64,000 nucleotides of DNA from CBDEFX01 sp965237635 (lineage in GTDB: Bacteria > Chloroflexota > Dehalococcoidia > Lucifugimonadales > CAUZJF01), in the NCBI GenBank assembly GCA_965237635.1, contig CBDEFX010000002.1, positions 2,108,001 to 2,172,000 on the forward strand. Reading direction: 5' to 3'. A model generated the notes under the pieces. It did not search any database. It had not been told where the DNA came from and saw nothing but the letters and a program-made list of their open reading frames with translations. Both the position numbers and the translations under genes were made by a program. Shown in pieces: positions 17,734 through 27,194 of this stretch. The stretch's first letter is position 1. Every line of letters starts with the position of its first letter.

Positions 17734-18123
17734 ATGGATCTTGAAGCCAGGTGGGGGGACTATAACCGCAGACTGCGGGAAAGACGACTGCAGGCCAAAG
17801 AGCGAGGCCTTTGCACCAAATGTCAGCGAGAACACGCCAAGCCAAACAAGGCCCGTTGCGAGCAGTGCTGCAACAAGGACCGAGAATACCGAGTTGGGAA
17901 AAAGCAGAAGCCAAACGGGCCCAGAGTGCTGGAGAGTAAGCCTATCCCACTCCCACTGAGCATAGAAGGCACGGAGCCAGTGACGTTTCCTTTGTTCGAC
18001 CAGCCAGACCGACAGGAGCACGGCGATGGGGCATCGTCTACAGAGCAGAAGCCAAACAGACCAAAAGTGCCGGAGAGTAAGCCTAACCCCGAATCCACCG
18101 AAGGACACCGATGGACGGCGTGA
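17734..18123 (+). CDS. Small zinc-binding protein, cut by IS1380 copy 2
   Basis: From the ATG at 17734 a basic helix (RLRERRLQAKERG) leads into a four-Cys knuckle C27-x2-C30-x11-C42-x2-C45 (GLCTKC ... RCEQCCNKDREY), a pattern common in small HNH-like or phage-type proteins. Two KPN-rich segments (KQKPNGPRVLESKP and EQKPNRPKVPESKP) form an internal repeat. The last twelve codons come from the inverted repeat of the inserted IS, so the natural C-terminus is lost. Start choice is uncertain because the frame is open upstream. Function unknown. Confidence 0.55.
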   Translation: MDLEARWGDYNRRLRERRLQAKERGLCTKCQREHAKPNKARCEQCCNKDREYRVGKKQKPNGPRVLESKPIPLPLSIEGTEPVTFPLFDQPDRQEHGDGASSTEQKPNRPKVPESKPNPESTEGHRWTA

Positions 18124-19805
18124 GGAAAGCGGAAGGGGGGTGAGGGAGCTACAGGGGAAATAGTCTGGGTTCCATTTGGGGTAGGGAGGTCGGCGGACGG
18201 TCTTCATCGCCGCACAGGGGTCCCTATGGCCGTCTGCGGGAGCTGCGATGCGCGGGATGGCGAGAGAATACGCAGCAGGGAACTCTCTCGGACCGGGCTG
18301 GCACGAGTCTGCGGGGATCTTCGGTTGTCCGGTGGGTGGGTCGGTCGCCGACGGTGCCGTCAGGCCGGGAGTGGAATGGCTCGCAGCCGGGCCAAGGCGC
18401 GGCTGAACTTCTCAGCCCAAGGCCAGCGATCCGGAAGATGCAGGGTCAACCGGCGTGCCGAGCGGGTGAGCCGTCCGGCCAGGGAGAAGAACCGCCGCCG
18501 GAGGGTCTTGGTGGTGGCTATCCGCTCTCCCAGACCGATCCGCGCCGTCCAGCGGGCCAGGTTGTGGGCCATCGTCTGGACGGCCAGCCAGGCGCCGTTG
18601 GCGGCGAAGCGGCCCGAGGGGAGATGGTTCAGCCCGACGCCGTACTTGAGGTCGCGTATGGCATTCTCGATCTCGGCGTGGCGGCGATGGTCAGCCTCCA
18701 GTTCGAGCAACTCCCCGTCCCGGTCGGTGATGAAGCCATGATAGCTGTATTTGGCGAAGAGGGCCAGTTGGGAACCGGGCGTCGGCTTCACCCGCCGGAC
18801 GATGAGCCGTACCGGCGCGGCGTCCGCCTCGGCCTGGAAGGGGGTGCAGGTGGTCTCGGCCACATCGGCGGCACCGTCCATCCAGTAAGGAATCGGCGTC
18901 CAGGCATCTTCGGGTATCGCCTCGATGAGATTGTGCAGGCTTTTGTGCTGGCGGATGGTGATGGAGAAGCGGACATCCATCTTGCGGCAGACGGATACCA
19001 CGCCATGAGTGTAGAACCCGCTGTCGGCCCGTAGCGTGAGTCGTCCGTCGGCCCCGGCGTAGCGCACCCGTCCCACCGTCTCCCGCAGGAAGTGGGCGGC
19101 GCCGCGGGCGGTGTTGGCCCGGCCCTCGCGCAGCCGGGACATCAGCACGTCTCCGGTGCCGGCGGCGATGGCCGGCAGCGGGTGGTAGCCCCGCTTGCCG
19201 GTATAGCCGTGATGGCGGGCGCCCTCCTTGGCCAGTCCGTAGGTCTCGCAGATGGTGGAGTCCAGGTCAATGGTCAGGGGCCCGTCGCCGGGTCCCGCCC
19301 CGGCCTGCCAAGCCCGGGCCAGCAACTCGCGGCTCACCCGGTCGAGTTGACGGACGTGGCCCCACCGGAAGCTGCGCAGGAAGGTGCCCAGGGTGGATGG
19401 CGCCTTGACCGTGCCGCCCAGGGTGCAGGCCGTCCCCCCGGTGCGCAACACATCGGCGTCGTCAATGCAGTCGCCCCCAGCCAGCGCAGACGCCACCAGC
19501 GTCATCATCTTGTCGCTCGTGTTCGTCCGCCCCGGGGCATCGCCCAGGTCGAGGCGCTGCCGGACGAGTTCGGGCAGGCCGAGGTGCCGCGCCAGGGTGG
19601 CCGGAAGGAGCAGCCCGGCATTGGCCACCAAGCGGCGGTCGTCGAAGGTGATTTGGATCCGGTCGGGGTGGTTGCGTGGCAGCATCTACTGGGTGCTCCT
19701 TTTCCGGGGCCGTTTTTTGCTACAAAACCATTATCCCAGAAGCACAGGAGCACCTTCTTGCCGCCTCAGGACGCTAACCCGACGCCCTCCTTCGGTGGAT
19801 TCGGG
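18088..19805 (-). mobile_element. IS1380-family element, copy 2
   Basis: Same ends, length and orientation as copy 1. The flanks do not match as a target duplication (CTAAC at the left, CTTAG at the right), and the gene broken on the left does not resume on the right. A deletion or recombination between copies has probably removed adjacent sequence. Confidence 0.9.
18360..19685 (-). CDS. IS1380-family transposase (copy 2)
   Basis: 441 residues, full length and apparently intact, with the same catalytic motifs as copy 1 (DLDSTICETYG, RADSGFY). Distinct from the others by GRTNTSDK where they have GRANTSDK. Confidence 0.93.
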   Translation of the reverse strand: MLPRNHPDRIQITFDDRRLVANAGLLLPATLARHLGLPELVRQRLDLGDAPGRTNTSDKMMTLVASALAGGDCIDDADVLRTGGTACTLGGTVKAPSTLGTFLRSFRWGHVRQLDRVSRELLARAWQAGAGPGDGPLTIDLDSTICETYGLAKEGARHHGYTGKRGYHPLPAIAAGTGDVLMSRLREGRANTARGAAHFLRETVGRVRYAGADGRLTLRADSGFYTHGVVSVCRKMDVRFSITIRQHKSLHNLIEAIPEDAWTPIPYWMDGAADVAETTCTPFQAEADAAPVRLIVRRVKPTPGSQLALFAKYSYHGFITDRDGELLELEADHRRHAEIENAIRDLKYGVGLNHLPSGRFAANGAWLAVQTMAHNLARWTARIGLGERIATTKTLRRRFFSLAGRLTRSARRLTLHLPDRWPWAEKFSRALARLRAIPLPA

Positions 19806-19859
19806 CTTAGATGAGACATGCCTCGCTCTGCGTACCAGGCCCTGCGGTCGCAGGCCGCT

Positions 19860-20105
19860 TCACTCGGTGAACAGGTGGCCGAGGCCAAAGTCGTCGGCCA
19901 AGTCCAGAAGCGCTTTCATGTGATGTTGGTTGGGCCGCACCCCTGCCTTCCACCAACGCCACACGGTGTGGCGGTAGGTCCCCAGGCGGCGGGCGATCTC
20001 CGACCATGACAGGCCCGACTCTTCTTTGAACCGCCTCAGCCGCTGCGGGAAGTTGTCGGGGATGACATAGATTATTCTGCTGTAGTGTGTGCGCTGTCGA
20101 GGCAT
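19860..20105 (-). CDS. Small XRE-type helix-turn-helix regulator
   Basis: 81 residues. Residues 20-55 (FPQRLRRFKEESGLSW then EIARRLGTYRHTVWRW) form a Cro/XRE-like helix-turn-helix, and the end (LLDLADDFGLGHLF) resembles the tail of small single-domain regulators. It lies 36 bases upstream of IS1380 copy 2, so its original downstream partner may have been lost. A related but broken regulator is at 42856. Confidence 0.75.
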   Translation of the reverse strand: MPRQRTHYSRIIYVIPDNFPQRLRRFKEESGLSWSEIARRLGTYRHTVWRWWKAGVRPNQHHMKALLDLADDFGLGHLFTE

Positions 20106-20140
20106 GGCACAAGCGCTCCCAGAGCACGGCCGTAGCCCCG

Positions 20141-23100
20141 CTATTGACCGGGCCCGCTGACGGTGAGCTCCAGGCGGTTGGACAGCTTCTTGTCGCCGTC
20201 GGCGCAGATGGCCTCCTGCGCGTCGCAGTCCGTGGTGGCGGGCAGCACGATGGTGACGTCGCCGTTGGAGTCCGGTTCGACGACGATCTCCCAGCCGATG
20301 TTGCTGCCCTTGACCAGCCGCCGCGCGCCGGTTACCTTGCCTCCCTCCACTGTGAACACATGGTCGTCCCGCAGCGTCTTGTAGCTGAGCGAAAACTCCT
20401 CGCTGAAGGCGATCCTGAATCTGAATTCGCCGCTGCCGTTGTGGGATGTTGGGACGCTGACGGTACTTGCCGTCAGCGGAGGCCCCTTGACGGTGAATTT
20501 CAGCGGGCTGGACAGCGCCCTGCCGTCATCGGTGCAAATGGCCCCCTGCGTGTCGCAATCCTCGGTGACGGGCAGCTCGACGGTGACGTTCGCGTTGGAG
20601 TCCGGGCTGACGGTGATCTCCCACCGGATGTTGGAGGTGTCGCTGTCCCCGTCCAGCTGCCGGGCCCCGGCCACCTCGCCGCCCGTCACCGTAAACGCAT
20701 GGTCCCGCAGCGTTAAGGAGCTGAAGCCTTCCTTGGGCTCCTTGCTGAAGCGCAGCTCGAAGGTGAAGTCCTCCTGTCCGTCGTGCGAGCCCGGCGCATC
20801 GTGGATGGCGGCAGTCAGCGGCGTCTCCGCGGCCTCTTGCGCCCCTTGCGCTTCACGCACCTCACGCGTCGCCGTAGACTTTGGCGGGGTCTCCTCATCG
20901 GGGATGATCAAGGGCGGGGCAGACAGCTTCGCGTAGCTGGTCAGCGACTCGGCGTTGCCCGCGTCGTCGGTGAAGGTGACCCGCACCTGGATGGGTTTGC
21001 CCTCGTCGTCGCCGGTCACGGTGTAGGTGGAGCTTGCCGCTCCCTCGATGTCGGCGCCGGAGCGGACCCATTGGTAGGCGAACACTGCGCCGGTCAGACC
21101 GTCCTCGTCCTCGATGCCGTCTGTGGTCGCGGTCAGCGTCTCGCCGGCCTGCACCGTCCCGGTGATGCCGGGCCCGCCCGTCGCCGGGCTGTTCGCCCTC
21201 TGGCCCATCGAGGTGGTCACTTCTTCCACCTCGATGGTGTAGGTGCCCGTGCCGGTGCCGGACGTGGCAGCGTGGATGTAGGCGTCGTGTGTGGTACCTA
21301 CTTCGACCACCAGTTCGCTGTCTTTCTCCGTCGTGCTCTTGTCATCGTTGTGCAGCACTGGCTGACCAAATCCATAATAGCTATGGATAAACGCTTGAAC
21401 GGTACCAATCGACACGAATGGGTCGGCCAGGGTGCCGCCCCCGGACTCGGCGCCGCGCATGCTTACCCGGTAGCTCTTGCCCTCTTCCAGCCGGACCCTG
21501 AACCAGTCGACATCGTTGTCCACCTCCAGGTTCCCGCTGACGCTGCCGCCCACCGCCACCGTTCCCGTGGTCTCCTCGGCGCCCAGGTAGTCATCTTCCG
21601 AGTCGGTGATGTCGGTCAGCACAAAGGTGTAGACGTCCCCCGGCTCAAAATGGTATTCGCCAAGCTCGAACGCGACGAGCAGTCTGGACGGAAGGGTGCG
21701 CCCCCCGACTTCATAAAAGCGTGGCGCCTTGAACTCGCTGCTGATATCGCCGTTTCTTTGGTCGTCCACCAACCAAAAATTGAAGACAAATGATCGCTGT
21801 CCCTCATCTACGTCGCCTAAGTCGTAATAAGGCAGGTATCCCCGAAACACGATAAAGCCCACGTTCGCCGGTCTGCCGTCGGTCGTCTCCGGGACCCGGA
21901 GCTCCAGCCGGTAGTCCCGGTCCGGAACAACGCCGAGGCGGAACAGAAGCGAGGCGCCCGCATCCCCGCGCTGGTTGGTGTCGTGTAGTTCCGTTGGTTC
22001 GAAGTTGCGAGGATCATGGGCCGGAACAGTGGCCGGAAGCCCGGGCGCCAGGTTGCCGATGAGGTAATCGACGTCGTTCCCTTCATCGGCCCTATCCAAT
22101 CCCCATTCAACAAACCAAGATTCTCCTACAGACTCGACCGGGATCGACGTGCTGGTGTCGGTGATATCGGTGACCGACAGCGTGTAGGCGCCGGTGGAGC
22201 CTTCGAAGCCGGCCACCGCCACGAAGTAGTCCCCCGCACACGGCGCGGTGAAGTCCGTGATCGCGTTCCGGCCATAGCCGCTGTCGTTGTCCCGGGTCTT
22301 AGACTGGCCGAGAACGTGGCTGAAGGGGATGTAGTTGCCCTGGCGGTCGTAGATGCCGACGATGAGCGGGTCCTCCAGGGTGCCGTCACCGGTGTCGGCG
22401 CCTTTCAACTCCAGCCAGTAGACCCGTTCGCCGATCCTGCCGTTGAAGCGCACGCGGAACCAGTCGCGGTCCGTGGCGCTCTCGATGTTGCCGGTCACGC
22501 TGCTGCCGATGGACGCCCGGCCGCTGGCGCTCGTGCCCGCCGGCAGGTCGCCGCCGGACGGCTCGGAGAGCGGGGTCAGGGCGTCTCGCAGGGTGTCTAA
22601 GCTCTCCCCGGTGCAATAGTTGACCACCAGCGACACCACGAGGACGGCGTCCGCGCCGGTGAAGGGGTAGCGGTCATGATAGGTTCCCTTCAGACGGCCA
22701 TCATCATCGACGTCATCCTTATCTACGAATTGGGACCCCTTGCCGGTGACGGCGATGTAGTAGTCGGCCTTGGTCGTCGGGGTGAAGTACATGCTGGTGC
22801 TGCACGCCTTGGACGATGAGGTCATGGGAATCGCCGTGCCGTCGGCATCGTGGATGCCCTCGATCACGGCGGTCTGTGGGCACTTGCCCACGTCGAAGCT
22901 GATGTGGTAGCGCACGTTTGCGAGCAAGCTGGCCCGGACCCAGTCCACGTCGCTGGTGACTGTGTCATCTGGGTCGCTGCTCGTGCGCATCAGATAGACC
23001 CTAGTTAGCTCCCCCAGCTCGGCGACGGCCGTCGTGGACGTGTCCGCGGGGTGATCGTCGGACCGCGCCGACAGCGTGTACACCCGATCGGGCGCGTGGC

Positions 23101-25432
23101 CGCCCTTCGGGGACGCTATGGACACGTAATAGGCGCCGTCCTGATCCGTTCGGAAGGGCAGGCTGTTGACCCGATTGGGGTGCTGGTAGTAGTTTTGAGG
23201 CCCTTCTACGGGCGCGATGGCGCTGGTGCGCAGCTCTGTACCCTGGTCGTCGTGGATCTTCAGCAGGTACACCGGCGGCGCGTCCACAACGTCGAACTGG
23301 TAGTCGACGCCGGCTTCGAGCTCGACGGCGTACCAGTCGGCGTCCCGGGCGCTAGCGTGCTGGCCCTTCACGCCGGCGCCGTCGACGACGAGGCGCCCGG
23401 TGGTGGTGGTGTCGCCGGGCAGGTCGCCGCAGGTGGGCTCGCCCAACTCGGCCGACGCGCTGGTCACGGGCTCGCCGAGAATGGCCATCTTGAGCAAATC
23501 AGCGTTCGGCGACCAAGCCGCGCCGGGTCTTTCCCGGAAATAGGCGACGTCGCCTATCGACCAATCCCGGATGGCGCAGGCGTCCTGCCCCGTACCGGAG
23601 GTGACGGCTGTCCGGAAGAAGTCCTCAGTAGGCGAATGCGCAATGTCGATGACCAGCCAAAAGGTCGTGTTTGCGGCAAGCGTGGTGTCGGCCGGGGCAT
23701 CGAAAGTGAGGACACCGACCTGCGGATTGGCCCGCAGACCCAGTCCGTGAAGCGCGACCCCCGGTTCCCCGCCGTCGTCTGAGTAGATGGAGGCCCTGAT
23801 TGCCCCGAGGACCTGGAGCGGTGGGATGACCGTCACTTCAATTTGTACACCATGAAGGGTATGAACCGCATCGTTGCCGTTGGTGAATGAAGCCGCATAC
23901 GCAATTTCCAGGTTGATTCTCTTGCCGACAAGTTGGCCGGTTGGGGTCGACGGCTGACCCAGGGCGCTGACCAACACGGGGCCGGGCGGCGGGGGAGCCG
24001 GGTTCGGGGCGGGCGGCAGCGGGTTTGGCCAGCCGTAGACGTTGAGCGGGATCTTCCTGGCGTCCCCTTTGCCGAGGTTCCAGCTGTCTCCGCCGAAGCC
24101 GTGCGGACGGACGAAGCGGCTGCCGTAGGGTCCGCCGAGGGTCCAGCCGGCTTCGGCGCCGGGGTCCTCGCCGCGGCTGGCGTTGGGCGTTTCGTAGTAG
24201 CCGTTGGCGGCGTTTTGGAAGTAGGCCACGTAGGTCCGCCCCGGCTCGACATGGAGATCTTCGCTGACGGCGGTCCTCGGAGCGAACCGGTCAGGCGAAC
24301 CGCCGATGCCAGCGGTCGCCTGGTAGCTGGCCAGGGGCGGCTGGGGGTCGCGCGCGCCCTCGCGAGAGCTGAACGCCTCGGCGGCGTAAATGTCCGCTAC
24401 CGGGTCCAACGTCTCGCTCTGGGCGTCTATGTCCACCCCGAGGCCGGAGATCGTGTAGCCGGTCGGGTTGGGGCCGGTGGTGAACCCGCGCCCGCCGGCC
24501 CATTCGTGGTCGTAGTGTCTATTCGTGCTGCACAGCCGCCACGATGTCTCGGTATCGGGACCCTCCACGAACCGCGGTTCGCAGTCAACCCTGATGCTTG
24601 GGTTGGTCGCTCCGCCGTCATATGTTCTGCCCTTCGGCAGATTGAGCCAGACTTTGGTCACGCGCTCGGCGCCGAAGCGCAGGAAGGGGCCGGCGGCGGC
24701 GGTGTCGCGCAGCCCGTGGGCGCCGACCAGCACGCGCTCCTCAACAGGGTAACCGTCTACTACCATCGCGATCGGCTTGAGCGCAGAGGCTTGCCACGTG
24801 CGTCCGGCAAGGGAGAAGAATTCGCGCTGGAGCGAGGTGTCGGAGATCGGCCAGCTGTCTGGGTCCTCATCGCCGTTCGGTGCGGTCGAAATCTCATAGA
24901 CGCCGAGCCCAGAAACCTCCTCGAACACCGCCCAGTAGGTCTGGTTGGGATTCAGAGGCGTGTTGTCCGGGAACTCCAGGTAGAGATCTGGGTCTTCCTT
25001 GCTTGCACCCCGGAAGTGTGTGACGTACAGGGCCTCGGCATGGGGACTTCCTTGGTGGTCGCGGTGGATGGACAGCCGGGCGAGGGGAGTCCCGGTGACC
25101 TTGGTGGCAATAAGCACTTCGACAAGCTGGTACCAGCCGACGTCGCTGCCGGTGGTAAAGGAGACGGCGTAGGACCGGTAGCTGGCGGCGCTCGAAGGGG
25201 TGGCGCCGGGGTCGCCTGCAACGAATCCGACGACGAGGCCGTCATCTTCATCGTCAACTTCGTCGGTGTTGTCTGCTAGCTTTACAGGGCTGTTCTGCTG
25301 CAGCGCCACCGGCGGGTCGTCGGCCTGATCGGGGTCGGACGAGGTGTCCGTGGTTGCCTCCTGCGCATGGGCCACGGACACGAGGCCCACGAGCAGGGCC
25401 ATGATTGCCAGCAAGGGAATCAGTCTAGTCAA
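20141..25432 (-). CDS. Giant secreted repeat protein (PPC-like and Ig-like domains)
   Basis: 1763 residues from a TTG start with GAGGAG eleven bases upstream. Residues 1-23 are a signal peptide (LIPLLAIMALLVGLVSVAHA). Three N-terminal units (to about residue 620) share a WYQLVEV.../FWLVIDI style beta-sandwich like choice-of-anchor domains, joined by a Pro-rich linker. Residues ~640-1370 hold at least five pre-peptidase C-terminal-type units marked by DWFRVR or DWYAVEL and YTLSV. One Ig-like unit (AYQWVRSGADIEG) follows, then two copies of a domain with FRFRIAFSEE and a DCDAQ-AIC cysteine pair at the C-terminus. No sortase or membrane anchor is visible. Probably an exported adhesin or enzyme scaffold. 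The divergent kinase/regulator pair may control it. Confidence 0.85.
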   Translation of the reverse strand: MTRLIPLLAIMALLVGLVSVAHAQEATTDTSSDPDQADDPPVALQQNSPVKLADNTDEVDDEDDGLVVGFVAGDPGATPSSAASYRSYAVSFTTGSDVGWYQLVEVLIATKVTGTPLARLSIHRDHQGSPHAEALYVTHFRGASKEDPDLYLEFPDNTPLNPNQTYWAVFEEVSGLGVYEISTAPNGDEDPDSWPISDTSLQREFFSLAGRTWQASALKPIAMVVDGYPVEERVLVGAHGLRDTAAAGPFLRFGAERVTKVWLNLPKGRTYDGGATNPSIRVDCEPRFVEGPDTETSWRLCSTNRHYDHEWAGGRGFTTGPNPTGYTISGLGVDIDAQSETLDPVADIYAAEAFSSREGARDPQPPLASYQATAGIGGSPDRFAPRTAVSEDLHVEPGRTYVAYFQNAANGYYETPNASRGEDPGAEAGWTLGGPYGSRFVRPHGFGGDSWNLGKGDARKIPLNVYGWPNPLPPAPNPAPPPPGPVLVSALGQPSTPTGQLVGKRINLEIAYAASFTNGNDAVHTLHGVQIEVTVIPPLQVLGAIRASIYSDDGGEPGVALHGLGLRANPQVGVLTFDAPADTTLAANTTFWLVIDIAHSPTEDFFRTAVTSGTGQDACAIRDWSIGDVAYFRERPGAAWSPNADLLKMAILGEPVTSASAELGEPTCGDLPGDTTTTGRLVVDGAGVKGQHASARDADWYAVELEAGVDYQFDVVDAPPVYLLKIHDDQGTELRTSAIAPVEGPQNYYQHPNRVNSLPFRTDQDGAYYVSIASPKGGHAPDRVYTLSARSDDHPADTSTTAVAELGELTRVYLMRTSSDPDDTVTSDVDWVRASLLANVRYHISFDVGKCPQTAVIEGIHDADGTAIPMTSSSKACSTSMYFTPTTKADYYIAVTGKGSQFVDKDDVDDDGRLKGTYHDRYPFTGADAVLVVSLVVNYCTGESLDTLRDALTPLSEPSGGDLPAGTSASGRASIGSSVTGNIESATDRDWFRVRFNGRIGERVYWLELKGADTGDGTLEDPLIVGIYDRQGNYIPFSHVLGQSKTRDNDSGYGRNAITDFTAPCAGDYFVAVAGFEGSTGAYTLSVTDITDTSTSIPVESVGESWFVEWGLDRADEGNDVDYLIGNLAPGLPATVPAHDPRNFEPTELHDTNQRGDAGASLLFRLGVVPDRDYRLELRVPETTDGRPANVGFIVFRGYLPYYDLGDVDEGQRSFVFNFWLVDDQRNGDISSEFKAPRFYEVGGRTLPSRLLVAFELGEYHFEPGDVYTFVLTDITDSEDDYLGAEETTGTVAVGGSVSGNLEVDNDVDWFRVRLEEGKSYRVSMRGAESGGGTLADPFVSIGTVQAFIHSYYGFGQPVLHNDDKSTTEKDSELVVEVGTTHDAYIHAATSGTGTGTYTIEVEEVTTSMGQRANSPATGGPGITGTVQAGETLTATTDGIEDEDGLTGAVFAYQWVRSGADIEGAASSTYTVTGDDEGKPIQVRVTFTDDAGNAESLTSYAKLSAPPLIIPDEETPPKSTATREVREAQGAQEAAETPLTAAIHDAPGSHDGQEDFTFELRFSKEPKEGFSSLTLRDHAFTVTGGEVAGARQLDGDSDTSNIRWEITVSPDSNANVTVELPVTEDCDTQGAICTDDGRALSSPLKFTVKGPPLTASTVSVPTSHNGSGEFRFRIAFSEEFSLSYKTLRDDHVFTVEGGKVTGARRLVKGSNIGWEIVVEPDSNGDVTIVLPATTDCDAQEAICADGDKKLSNRLELTVSGPGQ

Positions 25433-25897
25433 TTGGTGTTGTTCTCCTCGAAAGTTGTTGCTGTCCCAGCCGTCTCTTACCTACAGTCCGGATGACCTTT
25501 CCCTCAGGTGGCGGCGTTGCACGGGGCTCGTCGGTTGCAGCAAGCGTTCTCAACCTTTATGCGCACTGCGACACGGAAGACTATGGCCCCCCACAAGAGG
25601 CTGCACAAGGTTCGTTTGCAACGTTTCCCAGTGGGCTTTTGGACGCAACGTTTTCGCAAACTAACGAGAGCGTTACTGCGTGTATTCGGTGATTTGTATG
25701 CGCCCTCTTTTGGAGGTGATTAGATAGTCATTAGGGTGTGGTGTTGAATAGGGTGTATGGCATTTCTACGTAGGTACGAATGCCTACAGTTGATTGGGTA
25801 CATTTCAGTCTCGACAACGCCGCACAGTTGCGGTACGTTTGGGGGTGCGGCATGCAACGGCGCTCACCCTGCAAGTGAGAGGGGGTCACCTATATTG
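25433..25897. promoter_or_regulatory. Divergent promoter region with TACG/GTAGG-type palindromes
   Basis: About 465 bases between the secreted-protein gene (leftward) and the kinase gene (rightward), without a credible ORF. CTACGTAG (25766-25773) is a perfect palindrome and overlaps an inverted pair GTAGG/CCTAC (25770-25787). Symmetric sites of this size suit a NarL/LuxR-type dimer. That they are the operator of the adjacent regulator is inference. Confidence 0.4.
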
Positions 25898-27175
25898 ATG
25901 CCAGGGGACGGTTTCGACGGACCTGGTCGGATTCCCGTAGCATCGCAACGCGGGTTGCGGTCGCGGGCTGGAGGCCCGGCCATGCTCGGCGCCGAGCTAC
26001 GCAGGCGCGTTCTCCGGGCCGTCCGCGCCGACCCGGACGTGATGCTGTACGCCGCGAGGGTCTCGGTCTGGGCGCGCTGGCTCGGCTGGCTCGTCGCCGT
26101 GTTCCAATTGGCCTATCGACCGGGGCTCTGGTACGCCACCGACAAGGAGTACCTGTTTCTGAGCGTGCCGCTGCTGGCGTTCAACGGGTTCGTCCACTAC
26201 CGGCTCCGGAGGGACCGGGCGGTGACGTGGCGCTGGCTCCTCTTCCTCAGCGGCATGGATATCGCGCTGATCACCGCCGCCGTCATCATCGGCGGCGACT
26301 TCCACCTCTTCAGCTACGTGACCTACTATCCCGCCCTGGCGCTGTTCGCGGTCGTCTTCGCGTCCCTGTGGCTCAGCCTCGCCTGGGCGACGATGGCCGC
26401 GGCCATCTATGCCGTCGTCAGCCTGGCGGTGGGCCCAGGTCTCGATTTCGATGCGGGTCAAGAGAAGGCCCTGCTCGCCAGGGTGGTGGCCATGTATGCG
26501 GTCGTTGCATCCGTCAGCCTCATCGCCCGGTTCGAACGGGTGAGGCGGCAGGAGTCCGCGGAACGGGAACGGGAGCTGCTTCGGGAGCGCATCGAGCTCT
26601 CCCAGGCCATTCACGACACGGCCGCACAGACCGCGTACATGATCGGCCTGGGGATACGCAAGGCCATGAGGCTGGCCGGCGGCTCGAACGAGGAGCTGAC
26701 CGCCACGCTGGCCGCGACCGCATCGCTGTCGAAGGCGGCCATCTGGGAGTTGCGGCGTCCCATCGACGAGGGGCGCCTCTTCGAGGGGAGGGAGTTGGGC
26801 CGGGTACTCTGGTCGCACACCGAGACATTCGGGAGGGTCTCGTCAATCCCCGCGGAGATGCTGCAGTCCGGGACCGAGCCCCCGCTTGCCGTGGAGACCC
26901 GGGCCCGCCTCTTCTCCATCGCCCACAACGCGCTCACCAACGCATTCCTGCACGCCCAGGCCGGCAGGGTCGAGGTCCGGCTGGACTTCGGGGCCGACTC
27001 TATCCGGCTGTCCGTCTCGGACGACGGGGTCGGCCTTCCCGAGGACTACGCCGAGCGCGGCCGGGGATTCAGGGGCATGAGGGCGGACGCCGAGCGCCTG
27101 GGCGGCAGGCTCATCGTGGAGACGGGCGGAGGCAATGGGGGAACGACCGTGACCTGCGAGACGCCCTACCGATAG
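25898..27175 (+). CDS. NarL-type membrane sensor histidine kinase
   Basis: 425 residues from the ATG at 25898, which has GAGAGGGGG upstream; an upstream in-frame ATG (25757) has no ribosome site. About six hydrophobic segments fill residues 40-210, with no large external domain. A dimerisation/phosphoacceptor helix follows with the H-box QAIHDTAAQTAY, then a HATPase domain: N-box AHNALTNAFLHA, G1 SDDGVGLPEDY, G2-like GRGFRGM. The His is expected to phosphorylate the regulator encoded 19 bases downstream. Signal unknown; the membrane-embedded sensor suggests a membrane-state or lipophilic cue. Confidence 0.92.
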   Translation: MPGDGFDGPGRIPVASQRGLRSRAGGPAMLGAELRRRVLRAVRADPDVMLYAARVSVWARWLGWLVAVFQLAYRPGLWYATDKEYLFLSVPLLAFNGFVHYRLRRDRAVTWRWLLFLSGMDIALITAAVIIGGDFHLFSYVTYYPALALFAVVFASLWLSLAWATMAAAIYAVVSLAVGPGLDFDAGQEKALLARVVAMYAVVASVSLIARFERVRRQESAERERELLRERIELSQAIHDTAAQTAYMIGLGIRKAMRLAGGSNEELTATLAATASLSKAAIWELRRPIDEGRLFEGRELGRVLWSHTETFGRVSSIPAEMLQSGTEPPLAVETRARLFSIAHNALTNAFLHAQAGRVEVRLDFGADSIRLSVSDDGVGLPEDYAERGRGFRGMRADAERLGGRLIVETGGGNGGTTVTCETPYR

Positions 27176-27194
27176 TTGCTGAGAGGAGACCGAG

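Noticed and set aside
23933..25279. 448-residue plus-strand ORF opposite the giant secreted protein
   Set aside because: The minus strand has a signal peptide and repeated domains; the plus-strand translation has none and is a GC-driven shadow.
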